Below, piece by piece: positions 1 through 8,885 of a stretch of DNA of 64,000 nt (positions are counted from its first letter, which is position 1; every line of letters begins with the position of its first letter). A model generated the notes under the pieces. That model searched no databases, had not been told where the DNA came from, and saw nothing but the letters and a program-made list of their open reading frames with translations. Origin of the DNA: Prostheceraeus crozeri (taxonomy: Eukaryota > Platyhelminthes > Polycladida > Euryleptidae); assembly GCA_907163375.1 (NCBI GenBank), contig CAJQUW010009236.1, forward strand, positions 1,345,085 through 1,409,084, written 5' to 3'. The translations under genes and the position numbers were made by a program.

Positions 1-468
1 ATCATCAGGGTGATAGGTATCTAACTTCGCTCCTCTTAATAAATCCACGAAATTTTTGTCTAAACTGAAAGCTGTGTTGTCTGGTGCAAAAATTAAACTT
101 TCTTTAGGATTTATAGATAATTCTTTTCCACCTAAGGAAAATCTAAGAGATGGCTTTCCATCTATAAATGAAGTAGAATGTTCAAAGAGCATAGATTTGG
201 GTAATTTCTTTTCTATGTTTGCTTCTAACAAACCATAATCATCCATGATGGTTTTCTGCACTGGATCCGCGATATCAATTCGTTTATCATGAACTATAAG
301 TTCTTTCTTAATATCAGATTTAATTTGGTCAACTAATTGGATTTTGTCTTTCATCTCAGATTGAACGCCAGCTTGTAGCATTCGATATTGTCTATGTTTT
401 TTCTTCATAATATTTTTCTGTTTTATTAATTCTTCTAGTTGTTTTATTTTTGTCTCATTTGTGTTCAT
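1..468 (-). CDS. Partial ORF, second gene of an unrecognised compact cassette
   Basis: An open frame starts at an ATG at 468-466 and runs off the window start without a stop, giving at least 156 residues. The first 60 or so residues are charged and look helical (MNTNETKIKQLEELIKQ, then many Lys and Glu), consistent with a coiled coil. The remainder, with a segment reading SLGGKELSINPKESLIFAPD, looks like a small beta-rich globular domain. It lies 69 bp downstream of the ORF at 538-1176 on the same strand, so the two resemble a pair in one mobile or virus-like element. I have a loose memory of similar intronless pairs scattered through invertebrate genomes, but I cannot name the family. No introns or frameshifts are visible. 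Function unknown. Confidence 0.6.
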   Translation of the reverse strand, partial: MNTNETKIKQLEELIKQKNIMKKKHRQYRMLQAGVQSEMKDKIQLVDQIKSDIKKELIVHDKRIDIADPVQKTIMDDYGLLEANIEKKLPKSMLFEHSTSFIDGKPSLRFSLGGKELSINPKESLIFAPDNTAFSLDKNFVDLLRGAKLDTYHPDD

Positions 469-537
469 TATTTTATAAGATAATATTTGAATTTTGTGGT
501 AGCATTGGTACACAGCATAAACATTTTACTGAACAAC

Positions 538-1176
538 TTATTTTTGTTCTATGGTACTTTGTTCTAACGTTTTTAATAAAGTTCTTATTTCTTCTAAAAA
601 AGCTTCATTGTTTACTTTGTCTTGAGGTTTAACAGGAATTTTAGTTGCTTCTCTTGCTATTTGATCAAATTTTTCAATCTCATCTAACGTAATAACATTG
701 TCATCACACACTCTCTGGAAGTAATAATGTAGTTTATCATATACTTCTTTGACATGTGCATGTTTCTTACTTAAGGATTTTCGTTTCTTAGACATTACAG
801 ATTTATCTATCACTGTTGCAAGTGACGTTGTGAAGACACCTGTACCTGTTAAAGCAGTAGCGACAACAGGAATTGTAAGAACGCCAGACGAAATGACAAT
901 AGTGAGAGCGCCTAAAGAAATTGTTAAACATGCACCAACGCCTTGTGTCACATTCTTAGCTATGGTCCATCGTTTTCTTAATTTATTATAATGTTCTAGT
1001 TTAAGTAATAATTGGGCTTCCTTATCTTTCATGTACCTGACTCTATCTTTGTGTTTTGCTATATCCATTTCATTGGGAACCGAAGGTTTTATGTCATATG
1101 ATAATGAAGGATATAAGGGGGCTGATTGTTCTTTTGTTTTTTCATCTTCCATTTTTAAATGAATATTTTTGTTCAT
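538..1176 (-). CDS. Unrecognised 212-aa protein with a central hydrophobic segment
   Basis: A complete intronless ORF starts at 1176; a second Met (MEDEK) eight residues in is an alternative start. Residues 1-40 are polar. Residues about 40-70 are charged and helical (KDRVRYMKDKEAQLLLKLEH). Residues about 78-122 are a 40-plus-residue hydrophobic, Gly/Thr/Val/Ala-rich stretch (GVGACLTISLGALTIVISSG) able to form a membrane hairpin. The C-terminal 90 residues are charged and helical, with an EF-hand-like look but no proven site (DDNVITLDEIEKFDQI). The layout recalls membrane-inserting coiled-coil proteins, without a family match. It precedes the partial ORF at 1-468 on the same strand by 69 bp. 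A T-rich tandem-repeat block lies upstream (1195-1390). The clean reading frame argues for recent coding constraint or recent arrival. Confidence 0.65.
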   Translation of the reverse strand: MNKNIHLKMEDEKTKEQSAPLYPSLSYDIKPSVPNEMDIAKHKDRVRYMKDKEAQLLLKLEHYNKLRKRWTIAKNVTQGVGACLTISLGALTIVISSGVLTIPVVATALTGTGVFTTSLATVIDKSVMSKKRKSLSKKHAHVKEVYDKLHYYFQRVCDDNVITLDEIEKFDQIAREATKIPVKPQDKVNNEAFLEEIRTLLKTLEQSTIEQK

Positions 1177-1194
1177 GGGTCATACTTTAAGGTA

Positions 1195-1390
1195 CTTTCC
1201 TATTTTCGCATCTATTTTAGCTGTTTTTTCATTTTTTGTAACTATTTTGACTGTTTTTTCATTTTTGTAACTATTTTGTCTGTTTTTTATAAATTTCAGG
1301 GGGTCCCTATTTTTTTGTATTTTTTTCATTTTTTGTAACTATTTTGACTGTTTTTTTTTATAAATTTCAAGGGGTCCCTATTTTTTTTTT
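1195..1390. repeat. T-rich tandem repeat block
   Basis: A unit of about 30 bases with the core TTTTTTGTAACTATTTTG occurs three times, and a second motif (AAATTTCAGGGG or AAATTTCAAGGGG, then TCCCTATTTTT) occurs twice about 71 bases apart, near 1290 and 1361. The block lies between the start of the 212-aa ORF and the Tc1 element, so it may be an intergenic or terminal region of the cassette. Confidence 0.75.
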
Positions 1391-1425
1391 CTTACTTGTC
1401 CTGGTCCGTCCAAAATTACATTACT

Positions 1426-1451
1426 CAGACGTGGAAAAAAGTTTATGATAA
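1426..1451 (+). repeat. Left terminal inverted repeat of the Tc1 element
   Basis: 26 bp matching the inverted sequence at 3180-3205. It is the presumed transposase binding and cleavage end. Confidence 0.9.
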
Positions 1452-1822
1452 ATTCCGAATTCATAGAAAATTATAGGTTTGCTGACTTTTCGCTATCAGA
1501 AATGACTTAAATCGAGTCAAATCGCATCATGGCCTAACAGAATACACATATAGGCCCACAAAGTATACAAAAACATACAAAAACATACCTTTTTGGCATT
1601 TTAGCAGTTTTAGACATTCTTCAGAAACTATGGTTATTATGCACAAAAGTGGATGAATTTCGACGTTCACCTGAAATGATGCATCGCTGTTCTCACGCTT
1701 TATGAATAGACACGAGTGTGCTGGTTTGATGTTCCCTAATCGATATCCAATCAAAATCATCGAGTCAACTTCATTGTCAAGTTCATACAATGTAGTCAAT
1801 CTCTCAGAGTCTCTTCGCAAAG

Positions 1823-2845
1823 ATGGGCAAGCGCAAGCAAGTATCGCCTTCTGTTAAAGCCGCTGTCGTTGCTCTTAGGAAGCACACGTTCAAAACACAA
1901 GCTGCTATTGCATATGAGTATTCAATATCACAAAATACAGTGTCAAATATTTTGAAACGGTACAGAGAAACTGGAACTCACAATGTCAAGTCTCGCTCCG
2001 GAAGACCTCCAAAGACGTCAGATAGAACTGACAATCGCATTCATCGAATTGCAAAAACGGATCCATTTGTTACGTCTACGGAAATTCAACGGCTTATGTC
2101 ACCTGTCCTCGATAGTATCACCACAAAGACAATAAGAAATCGATTATGCAAGAAGTTCAAGCTACCAGCACGAACCCCTCGTCGTAAACCCTTTATCTCC
2201 GCCAAGGCTCGAGTCAAGCGCTTGGAATGGTGCAAAGCGCATGTCAACTGGACCATCGACCAGTGGAAGAAAGTGACATTTAGTGATGAATCGACATTCT
2301 TGCAATTCCATCAGCAGCATCAGTACGTTAGAAGACCTTCAGGTTCAAACTCAATTCATGAAAGGTACACTGACAAGACGGTGAAGCACCCCCCATCCGT
2401 AATGATTTGGGGCTGCTTCAGCTTTCATGGAAGGGGTGGCCTTACAGTTCTTCCGAAAGGCGTTCGATTGAATTCTGAGAAGTACATCGATGTGCTGGAC
2501 GAAAAGCTCATTCCCTTCATGAACATTTCGAGTACAAGAGTCTTTCAGCAGGACAACGCGCCGTGCCATTCGTCCAAGAGAACAATGAAATGGTTTGAGG
2601 ACAAGGGGATTGAGGTTCTGGACTGGCCCGGTAACAGCCCAGACCTCAACCCCATTGAGAATCTATGGCAAAGCATGAAAGTGAAAGTCAATGCTCAAAA
2701 GCACTCCAACATTCACGAACTCATTCGCAACATCAAACTGTCATGGATCGCAATTTCCCGCGAAGAATGTGAGAGACTTGTCGAATCCATGCCCAGGAGA
2801 ATCCAAAGAGTTCTGGAAAACAAAGGTTATCCCACAAAGTACTGA
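1823..2845 (+). CDS. Tc1-type DD34E transposase, intact
   Basis: A 340-residue protein, the usual length for Tc1 transposases, without stops or frameshifts. Residues about 1-115 form the paired-like helix-turn-helix DNA-binding region (KTQAAIAYEYSISQNTVSNI, then a basic SRSGRPPK GRPR-like linker). The catalytic domain has the first Asp in TFSDEST, the second Asp in FQQDNAPCH, and Glu in SPDLNPIENLW, exactly 34 residues after the second Asp. WPGNSPDLNP is diagnostic of Tc1. Known family role: it binds the terminal repeats, excises the element and reinserts it at TA. The ATG at 1823 gives the full N-terminal domain. Intact frame plus matching ends make this the most recently active-looking element in the window. 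Activity itself is inference. Confidence 0.95.
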   Translation: MGKRKQVSPSVKAAVVALRKHTFKTQAAIAYEYSISQNTVSNILKRYRETGTHNVKSRSGRPPKTSDRTDNRIHRIAKTDPFVTSTEIQRLMSPVLDSITTKTIRNRLCKKFKLPARTPRRKPFISAKARVKRLEWCKAHVNWTIDQWKKVTFSDESTFLQFHQQHQYVRRPSGSNSIHERYTDKTVKHPPSVMIWGCFSFHGRGGLTVLPKGVRLNSEKYIDVLDEKLIPFMNISSTRVFQQDNAPCHSSKRTMKWFEDKGIEVLDWPGNSPDLNPIENLWQSMKVKVNAQKHSNIHELIRNIKLSWIAISREECERLVESMPRRIQRVLENKGYPTKY

Positions 2846-2862
2846 CGTTCATCCCTGGAAAT

Positions 2863-2868
2863 AATAAA
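2863..2868 (+). terminator. Poly(A) signal of the transposase transcript
   Basis: AATAAA lies 18 bases after the transposase stop codon, followed by GT/TT-rich sequence (GAGCATTTGTGG), as expected of a compact polyadenylation site. Confidence 0.5.
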
Positions 2869-3179
2869 TGAGCATTTGTGGCATTGCAAGTGTTTTTATT
2901 TGCTGAATTTAAGCAATAATTGCTGCATTTATCCTATATCATAAGATTTACTGCAGATTTATTGAATCAGGGAAAATGTTCAAAAATCGATATTTTTGTG
3001 CATTTCATAGGCCTACCTAAAAAATCAGAAATCGACTTCAGATATCAGCGATTTTTTTAAAAAATGCTCAGAGACTACCTAGAGATGATGTCATACATGC
3101 TTCATTACGTATAACTATGATAAACTAGTTCAAAAGCTTCCATAAGAAGATTACATGAAAAATCGGCTTTCTGGTGAAA

Positions 3180-3205
3180 TTATCATAAACTTTTTTCCAC
3201 GTCTG
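3180..3205 (-). repeat. Right terminal inverted repeat of the Tc1 element
   Basis: Inverted copy of 1426-1451, followed directly by TA. Confidence 0.9.
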
Positions 3206-4009
3206 TAGAGCTAGTTTTCTGATTTGAAAGATAAATACGACTGTTGTTGAGGTCCTAAAGTACATTCTTTGATATGCAAGATCAATGACAATATGACAAT
3301 TTCATGCCTCAAAACTGGAACAGTGTCATAAGACGCATGGCACCGATGGTCATCAGAAGTTTGTTTTTTAAGTCATGATTTCTCTTCTTATTTTGATCAT
3401 TGCATTTCTACAATGCACAATTAAGTTCATTCAGATAGAAGCTGATAAGCATATGTCTATTATCAAATACTTCAACGCATATATAGGGAAGGGTGAACAG
3501 TTTTGGTGATATTGCGATAAAAACTTATGCGTTACCATTTTTACATCATTGAAATTACATCTGCAATTAAACTTAATGTGCCAGTGAGATTGCAAGGAAA
3601 ATCATCTTTTTGAAAGATGAATTCTTCAACTCATCATTCGTGTCAGAAATATCAAAGTGAGGATTTAATCATTTCTCAAAATTCTTCATGACTACAAGTG
3701 TGTATAAATCACCATTTGTTAGTGATCATTTAGCAGCGAAACAGGAATAATCTCTTCCCAGAATGAAGGAATAATGTCTAGTGAGGAGGATGAATACTTG
3801 AAATCGTGACTCAAAGAAGTTTTTGCTCTTTTGTCTTCTATTCGTGACAACCTGAAGTTGCTGAGCCTAAACACCTTAACATGATTTCTATATCATTCTA
3901 CATTTCAAGTTCAATGTGCAATTATTGACTAGACAATGGGATATCATGGTGACTTGTTTCCAAATAAAATATTGCTACACTATAACTAGTATAGAAAATA
4001 TTGATACTG
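3206..4009. other. Non-coding AT-rich stretch
   Basis: I see no convincing ORF, RNA gene or repeat end here. It is the flank between the Tc1 element and the hAT-like element. Confidence 0.5.
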
Positions 4010-4793
4010 CAGTGGAAAAGTATTGGGCCATTAATTCGTCAAATCAGTGTTGTCATGTCTGAAGCAGGGATGTGGAGTCGGAGTGGCCCAAAACGTGGTC
4101 CAAAAATTGATTAATTAATTGGCTAAGAGGTCAAAAATAATTGTCTGGCCCAATTTATGATAATTGTGGTGACTTCTAGTTAGGCCTCTCTACTGAGATT
4201 CAATGCATTGAAAACGCCTTGTCTGATGAGGTCAGGCAAGGAGATGAATTTGAAGATGATGGCATCTAAAAAATTCAGCATCTTTTTCAGTGTGAACGAC
4301 ATTTTCAAAGGTGACCGAAAAATGTGCAGTGTTTGAAAAAAGACTTAAAACAGTTTTCTTCTATTTTTCTGTAAATGGGTTAGTGGATCACGTAGGCTAC
4401 TAGCAATTGGCTATGTGGATTTTTAGATCAATTGAAAAATGTTAGAAATCATAGTCCTTAGTTAAATGGCAAACCTGATGACACATTGCAATGTGCAATG
4501 AAACCTTTTTCTTGAAGAAATGCACTTGATGAAATTATTTGCATGAAGTGCACTTAGTTACTAGCATAACTGTACAGTAATACTAGGATATCATTAGCTT
4601 AAGATTAGGACAATAATGGATAGTGCCTAAATAAGAAATACTTGTGTGATTAATTGGCCCTACAATATATTAACAAATATCAAAAGGAAATAATCGCTTA
4701 TAGAATTTTTTGGACCGGCCCAAAATCGAAATTAATTGATCAAAAATACTCAAGTTGGGCCACCGAGAATTAATGGCCCAATTTTTTCCACTA
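4010..4793. mobile_element. hAT-like non-autonomous element (MITE)
   Basis: The ends are imperfect inverted repeats: left CAGTGGAAAAGTATTGGGCC, right inverted TAGTGGAAAAAATTGGGCC, both continuing with ATTAATTC. The YAGTGG terminus fits hAT ends. No clear 8-bp target duplication is visible, so the flanks have decayed or the exact ends are slightly off. There is no transposase. The hexanucleotide core GGCCCAA (either strand) occurs three times within about 140 bp of the left end and three times within about 85 bp of the right end, as expected for subterminal transposase-binding motifs. Confidence 0.7.
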
Positions 4794-6316
4794 CACTACA
4801 TATATTAGTTTGAGTGGGTATCCCTACAATCACAATAAGCGCTATCTCACAACCATAAAGAAAGTGATTAGAAGTCTCTGTAAAAATCTCATTTATAGAA
4901 AATTAATCACAGACATTCAAAAACAGTCTTTTTCAGTTCTAGAAAGCTTGACCACTGGTTCTACTTGTACCTGTCTTGAACGTTGTTGTCTGCAAGTTCA
5001 AATGTGAAACAGATCATCTCATTTCCTATAAGTGAAAATAAATTCACTGCTGAGGGGTAAGAATTGGGGAGCAGAAAACCCGAATCTCGGCTATGTTCAT
5101 AGACATCATATTGTTCATTTCCCCTTGCGCTGTTGGCAATTTCACAAATTCAAACCATGGTAATGGTGATAACAATTTTAAGATCTTCAGATCAATCAGT
5201 GTTTCGAAAAGCCATTCATACAAAAATGCTACATGTAAATTGAAATAATAGATAAATAAGTAAACAATAGACAAAAAAGGGAACACTAACGCCATGGCAG
5301 AGAAAAGGAATGCTTCAATTCCTTGTACATAAAGGGCTGGACGGTTGTAGGATACGTACAAGGACTCTGACATTGGCAAAGAAAGAAAACCTAAACCAAA
5401 CATGAAACACAAAAATAGGAAGAAAAAATCATTACCAACAAAACGAGTACTTGAAATCATATGTCTGCACATAGCACTAGACGAAACGGCAGACGAACGA
5501 GGTCGGTTTTGTCCGACTTCCAACCACTTTAGAAAATATTCGCATTGAAATTGAATTCACATTCAATTGCTTTCATTGAAACTAAATATAAAATTTAGAT
5601 TATCAATTCATCTTTCATTGTGTTTGTCATCCATTTAAAATATGAATTCTTCTCGAATACAAAGCTTCTTCATTTCACACTTGCCTGAATTTCTTTATCT
5701 TTGGTTCTAGACTATTAGGCAATTACAATAGAATTTAATGGAGATCAAGCGGAATCATACAGTTGAAATCAGTGCAAGGGCGATCAGTAAAGCACACAGG
5801 TCTATCAATCATTATATATTTTGAAGCATCCTGTATGAATCAACAACTCTGGAGTAGCCTACATCAATGATGGGTTACAATCACCAGAGGGGAAAATGGA
5901 CCCGTGCCTGGAGTTTTGGATACACGAGCAGGCCTCCAATTTTTGAGATGATTTTCCTGGACGTCCTCTCAAACTGCAGATTCCATTTTTAATGTACAGT
6001 CGAATTTGATTTGTTCAGAATGCAATCATGTCTAGTATTATTAGAAATTGGTGGTTAGGACATGAGCTTCCGTTACAAACACGCATCACCTTCTCCAATG
6101 GAGAGGAGATTCTTCATATGGATGGGTTTAAAGGTCAGTGCGTTCTGTGCAGAACACTCATGAAAACCGATTTCTGCACAGAATTAGACAGGTCGTTTCT
6201 TCTTCTGTTTGACTAGAAAGGAAGTATTGGAACATGCAATGCTAATGAAATGGCACAATCTGCTGACGTAATATCATAGCAATCGAACAATTAGCATGAA
6301 ACATGATGACAGCATA
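4794..6316. other. Mostly non-coding stretch with one weak ORF
   Basis: Apart from the weak minus-strand ORF at 5044-5523, I recognise nothing here: no repeat ends, no exon with good splice sites, no RNA gene. Confidence 0.4.
5044..5523 (-). CDS. Weak 159-residue hydrophobic ORF, possibly spurious
   Basis: An ORF with two or three potential membrane segments (about residues 33-50, 73-95 and 96-105, Phe/Leu-rich). I recognise no family. In AT-rich DNA, antisense of A-rich sequence readily yields Phe/Leu-rich chance ORFs, and no splice sites, promoter or repeat context supports it. Kept only because it is longer than most chance frames here. Confidence 0.15.
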   Translation of the reverse strand: MEVGQNRPRSSAVSSSAMCRHMISSTRFVGNDFFFLFLCFMFGLGFLSLPMSESLYVSYNRPALYVQGIEAFLFSAMALVFPFLSIVYLFIYYFNLHVAFLYEWLFETLIDLKILKLLSPLPWFEFVKLPTAQGEMNNMMSMNIAEIRVFCSPILTPQQ

Positions 6317-6560
6317 GAAATAAACTGTTTATCTGAAGTTCGCTAGAATGGAAATTGACTCAAGGTCGCGGCACATTCGGGGGAAGCAAGTTGGGGCATG
6401 AAGAACCAATTAAAACCTTCGATTTACTCATGTGACTGATTCTAACCCAATGATACAGACGTTGGCATGTGCATCTAAGTGTGCATTGCATGAAGCTTAA
6501 TTTCCATTCTAGAGGTTTTATCGTTGTCAATTTCTATGGATGACAGATTATTCAAGCACA
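6317..6560. repeat. Dispersed repeat family, copy 1 (unoccupied)
   Basis: It shares long similarity with 25452-25990 (for example ATTGACTCAAGGTCGCG, then CACATTCGGGGG, then GTGACTGATTCTAA) and weaker similarity with 27940-28010 and 29875-30005. It contains a short inverted pair, CTAGAATGGAAATT near 6342 and AATTTCCATTCTAG near 6500, suggesting a hairpin-forming element. It lacks the MITE present in the 25-kb copy. Confidence 0.7.
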
Positions 6561-7223
6561 ATTTGCAACTGAATTCAAATGGTCATTAACTTTAAATTGA
6601 AAATTGCTGGAACCAGTCCGGTTCTCACTTTGATGATCACTGATCACTAGGGACAGGAACTATCCACGCTTGAATTTTCAAAATTCGGTGGAGAATTCCA
6701 CGCTTCCAAACTTGGAATCTCGTTTTCCGCAGACCCTATTTAGCTACTTTATATTGTTTTGATAATCTTTAAGTATTTCAATCGATTTCTTGAATCAGCC
6801 CTTTATGAATTGCGATGCGACGAAATTTATATGACGTCAACCGCTAACGTCAACTATAGCCTACCTAAGTATAGAATATGAAGTCATGTATTGACAGAGA
6901 ACAGAAAACATGGAAGAGTGTAGCGACTAGCTGAAATCTTGTGTGACGGATGCCAATAAATCGCTTTTGGATGATACTGTCGTTCATCCGCCGTTCATAA
7001 ATGAACTCATACAGTCCATTGCATAACACAAAAATAGTACATTAGAGGCTCGAATTATTCATTGGCCTAGAAAATTCGTTGCTGCCCCTGTGTTTTTTTT
7101 ACTGAATTTTCACCCCTAGCACAGCTATGAGCCATGAACGAAGCTAGGGGTTACTCAATGAAAAGTAACAAATTGTATTATTTTAAATAAATAAAATAAA
7201 AAAAAACAGATCTTCTAATCTGA
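6561..7223. other. Non-coding flank
   Basis: Nothing recognised, except a small hairpin (CACCCCTAGCACAGCTATGA, with CTAGGGGTTAC downstream) near 7110-7153, just beyond the 3' end of the minus-strand LINE relic. It may belong to that LINE's 3' UTR. Confidence 0.4.
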
Positions 7224-8475
7224 TTAAGCTGTCCCCATCAGAAACCTATTCGCACGCCTCTTGAAAGTATCAAGATTGTATTGGTCAGGGAAAGTGGTCT
7301 GGGGAAGCTGATTCCAAAGCTGTGCCGTGCGAACAAAAAAGCTTTTCTAGCGACTCACAGTACGTGCGCGTTCTAAGCTCACATTATAGCATGTGAGTGC
7401 ATTAGCTCTGCGTGTGCTTCTGGAGAAGATCTTAGGTTTGGGTACACATTCAATTACTGCAGAGCTGCTTATACCGAAATAGTACCTGTCGAAGAGATTG
7501 AGTGAAGCAACATCCCGTCTGACAGAGAGCGGCTGCAACTTGCTAGCAAGTTTTTCACCCATGAGATTCTTGACACGTTTCTCAACCCGTTCAAGGAGGT
7601 TAAGATGCGTTTGTGGGGCGCCTGCCCACAGATGACAAAAATACTTCATCAGAGGAAGAATAGTGGACTTGTAAAGATAGCAGACAGTCTGTGGTGGACG
7701 ATAGCTGCTGGCACGATAGAGACTACCAATGCGTTGAGCTGCCTGCTTGCTAATGGATTGGATGTACGGTTTCCATGACAAGTGTTTCGTAACCGCCAAT
7801 CCAAGGAAGGAGATGTAATCTTGTTCTCTGATCCTATTATCTGACATCTTAATGCTATGATCATCATCTCCTTTAAGTCGTGAGTGCAGAATACTCTGAG
7901 TTTTTGAAGGATTGAAGGAAACAAGCCAATTGGCGCCCCATTCTGAGACCCTGCGTAAGTCTTCATTAAGAACGTCGCATAACTGCTGACGTTGCTGAGT
8001 GTTTTTAGCGAGTCGCTCATTGGAATTGAAGAGTGTTGTGTCATCTGCATACATCACCAATTTACTCACTAGGCAGTCTGGGAGGTCGTTGATGTACAGC
8101 AGAAAAAGAGTGGGTCCCAAAATTGACCCTTGAGGAACTCCTGCATTGACAAACATGGTGGAAGACTTTTGGCCATCTAAGACGACAGATATCTGCCGGT
8201 CACTAAGGAAAGAAGCAAGAAGTTTGTGGAGTTGATCAGCAACTCCATAGGATCACTGCTTCAAAAATCTTGCCAGAAATTGGAAGCATGCTGATAGGAC
8301 GGCAACTAGATGGAAGAGATGAGTCAGAACCTTTCTTTGGAACTGGAACCACGGAAGCTACTTTCCAACAAGAGGGAAACTCACCGGTGGATACACATCT
8401 AATGAACAGTTTAGATAAAAGTGGAGAAAGCTTAGGTGAGAGATGCTTGAAGACCGAAACCGGGATGTGTTTTAC
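7224..8475 (-). pseudogene. LINE reverse transcriptase relic (CR1/Jockey-like)
   Basis: Read on the minus strand. The upstream part has fingers-domain motifs (STGEFPSCWKVASVVPVPKK, then SCRPISMLPISGKIFE). The downstream part has the palm motifs GVPQGSILGP and MYADDTTLF, then the thumb and C-terminal region. Between GKIFE and the LHKLLASFLSDRQ segment, roughly 60 residues including palm motif A are missing. An in-frame TAG (near 7349) interrupts the C-terminus, which then continues in frame with LWNQLPQ and [11 protein letters not shown] to a stop at 7224-7226. No endonuclease domain is present, so the copy is 5'-truncated and internally deleted. The clade is inferred from motif style only. 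Confidence 0.9.
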
Positions 8476-8494
8476 AATTTGCAAGAGAAACAAA

Positions 8495-8775
8495 GAAATG
8501 TGCTGGAAAATGTACAATCTAGAGCACATCACATAGTTTGCGGTTCTTCTACATGTGGCTGTGCCGGATCCGTTCCCTTGGATTGCCGGCGTTGCATTTT
8601 AAGTCTACGTCTATTTTATAAATTGATGAATGATAGATATCATCCAATACACCATTTGTGTCCGGCTGTGAAAGATCACTCAAAGTCTTTTCGCATGCCT
8701 AAAATCAATTCTTCTTTGCGAAATCGAGCATATACCGTGACAATGGTACGGCTGGCAAATAGGGGAATATTATGA
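8495..8775 (+). pseudogene. 3' end of a second LINE family, opposite orientation
   Basis: This frame encodes the C-terminal region of a LINE polyprotein (VLENVQSRAHHIVCG, then PLDCRRC, NDRYHPIHHLCP and AYTVTMVRLANRGIL). It aligns by eye to the relic at 30510-31288 (LQRVQNICHRIICG, LPLDYRR, INHPIHHL, SFTVTMSKLSNSG), so the two are one family. It begins abruptly at about 8480-8495, where the minus-strand LINE relic starts. A 3' UTR with AATAAA near 8860 and a (TTA)n tail follows. Confidence 0.8.
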
Positions 8776-8872
8776 TAACTTTTTTTTGTTGTTGTTGCTT
8801 TCATTGCTTTCTTGTGATTATTTGAGGCCTCACATTTTTCAGTATTGAGGCCTTCAAACAAATAAAACGCTT

Positions 8873-8885
8873 TTATTATTATTAT
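8873..8885 (+). repeat. (TTA)n tail of the LINE relic
   Basis: Short TTATTATTATTAT run ending the LINE 3' UTR. The same kind of tail ends the LINE copies at 31431-31447 and 60669-60685. Confidence 0.75.

Larger units (their letters stand above)
1426..3205 (+). mobile_element. Tc1/mariner DNA transposon with terminal inverted repeats
   Basis: Both ends carry the same 26-bp inverted repeat beginning CAGACGTGGAAAAAAG, at 1426-1451 and inverted at 3180-3205, with no mismatch seen. A TA lies directly outside the right end (3206-3207). On the left the TA is at 1422-1423, separated from the repeat by CT. This fits TA-targeted Tc1/IS630 insertion with a small change at one edge. One intact transposase gene lies inside, with 5' and 3' non-coding arms of about 400 and 360 bp. 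It sits beside the unrecognised cassette. Confidence 0.93.
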
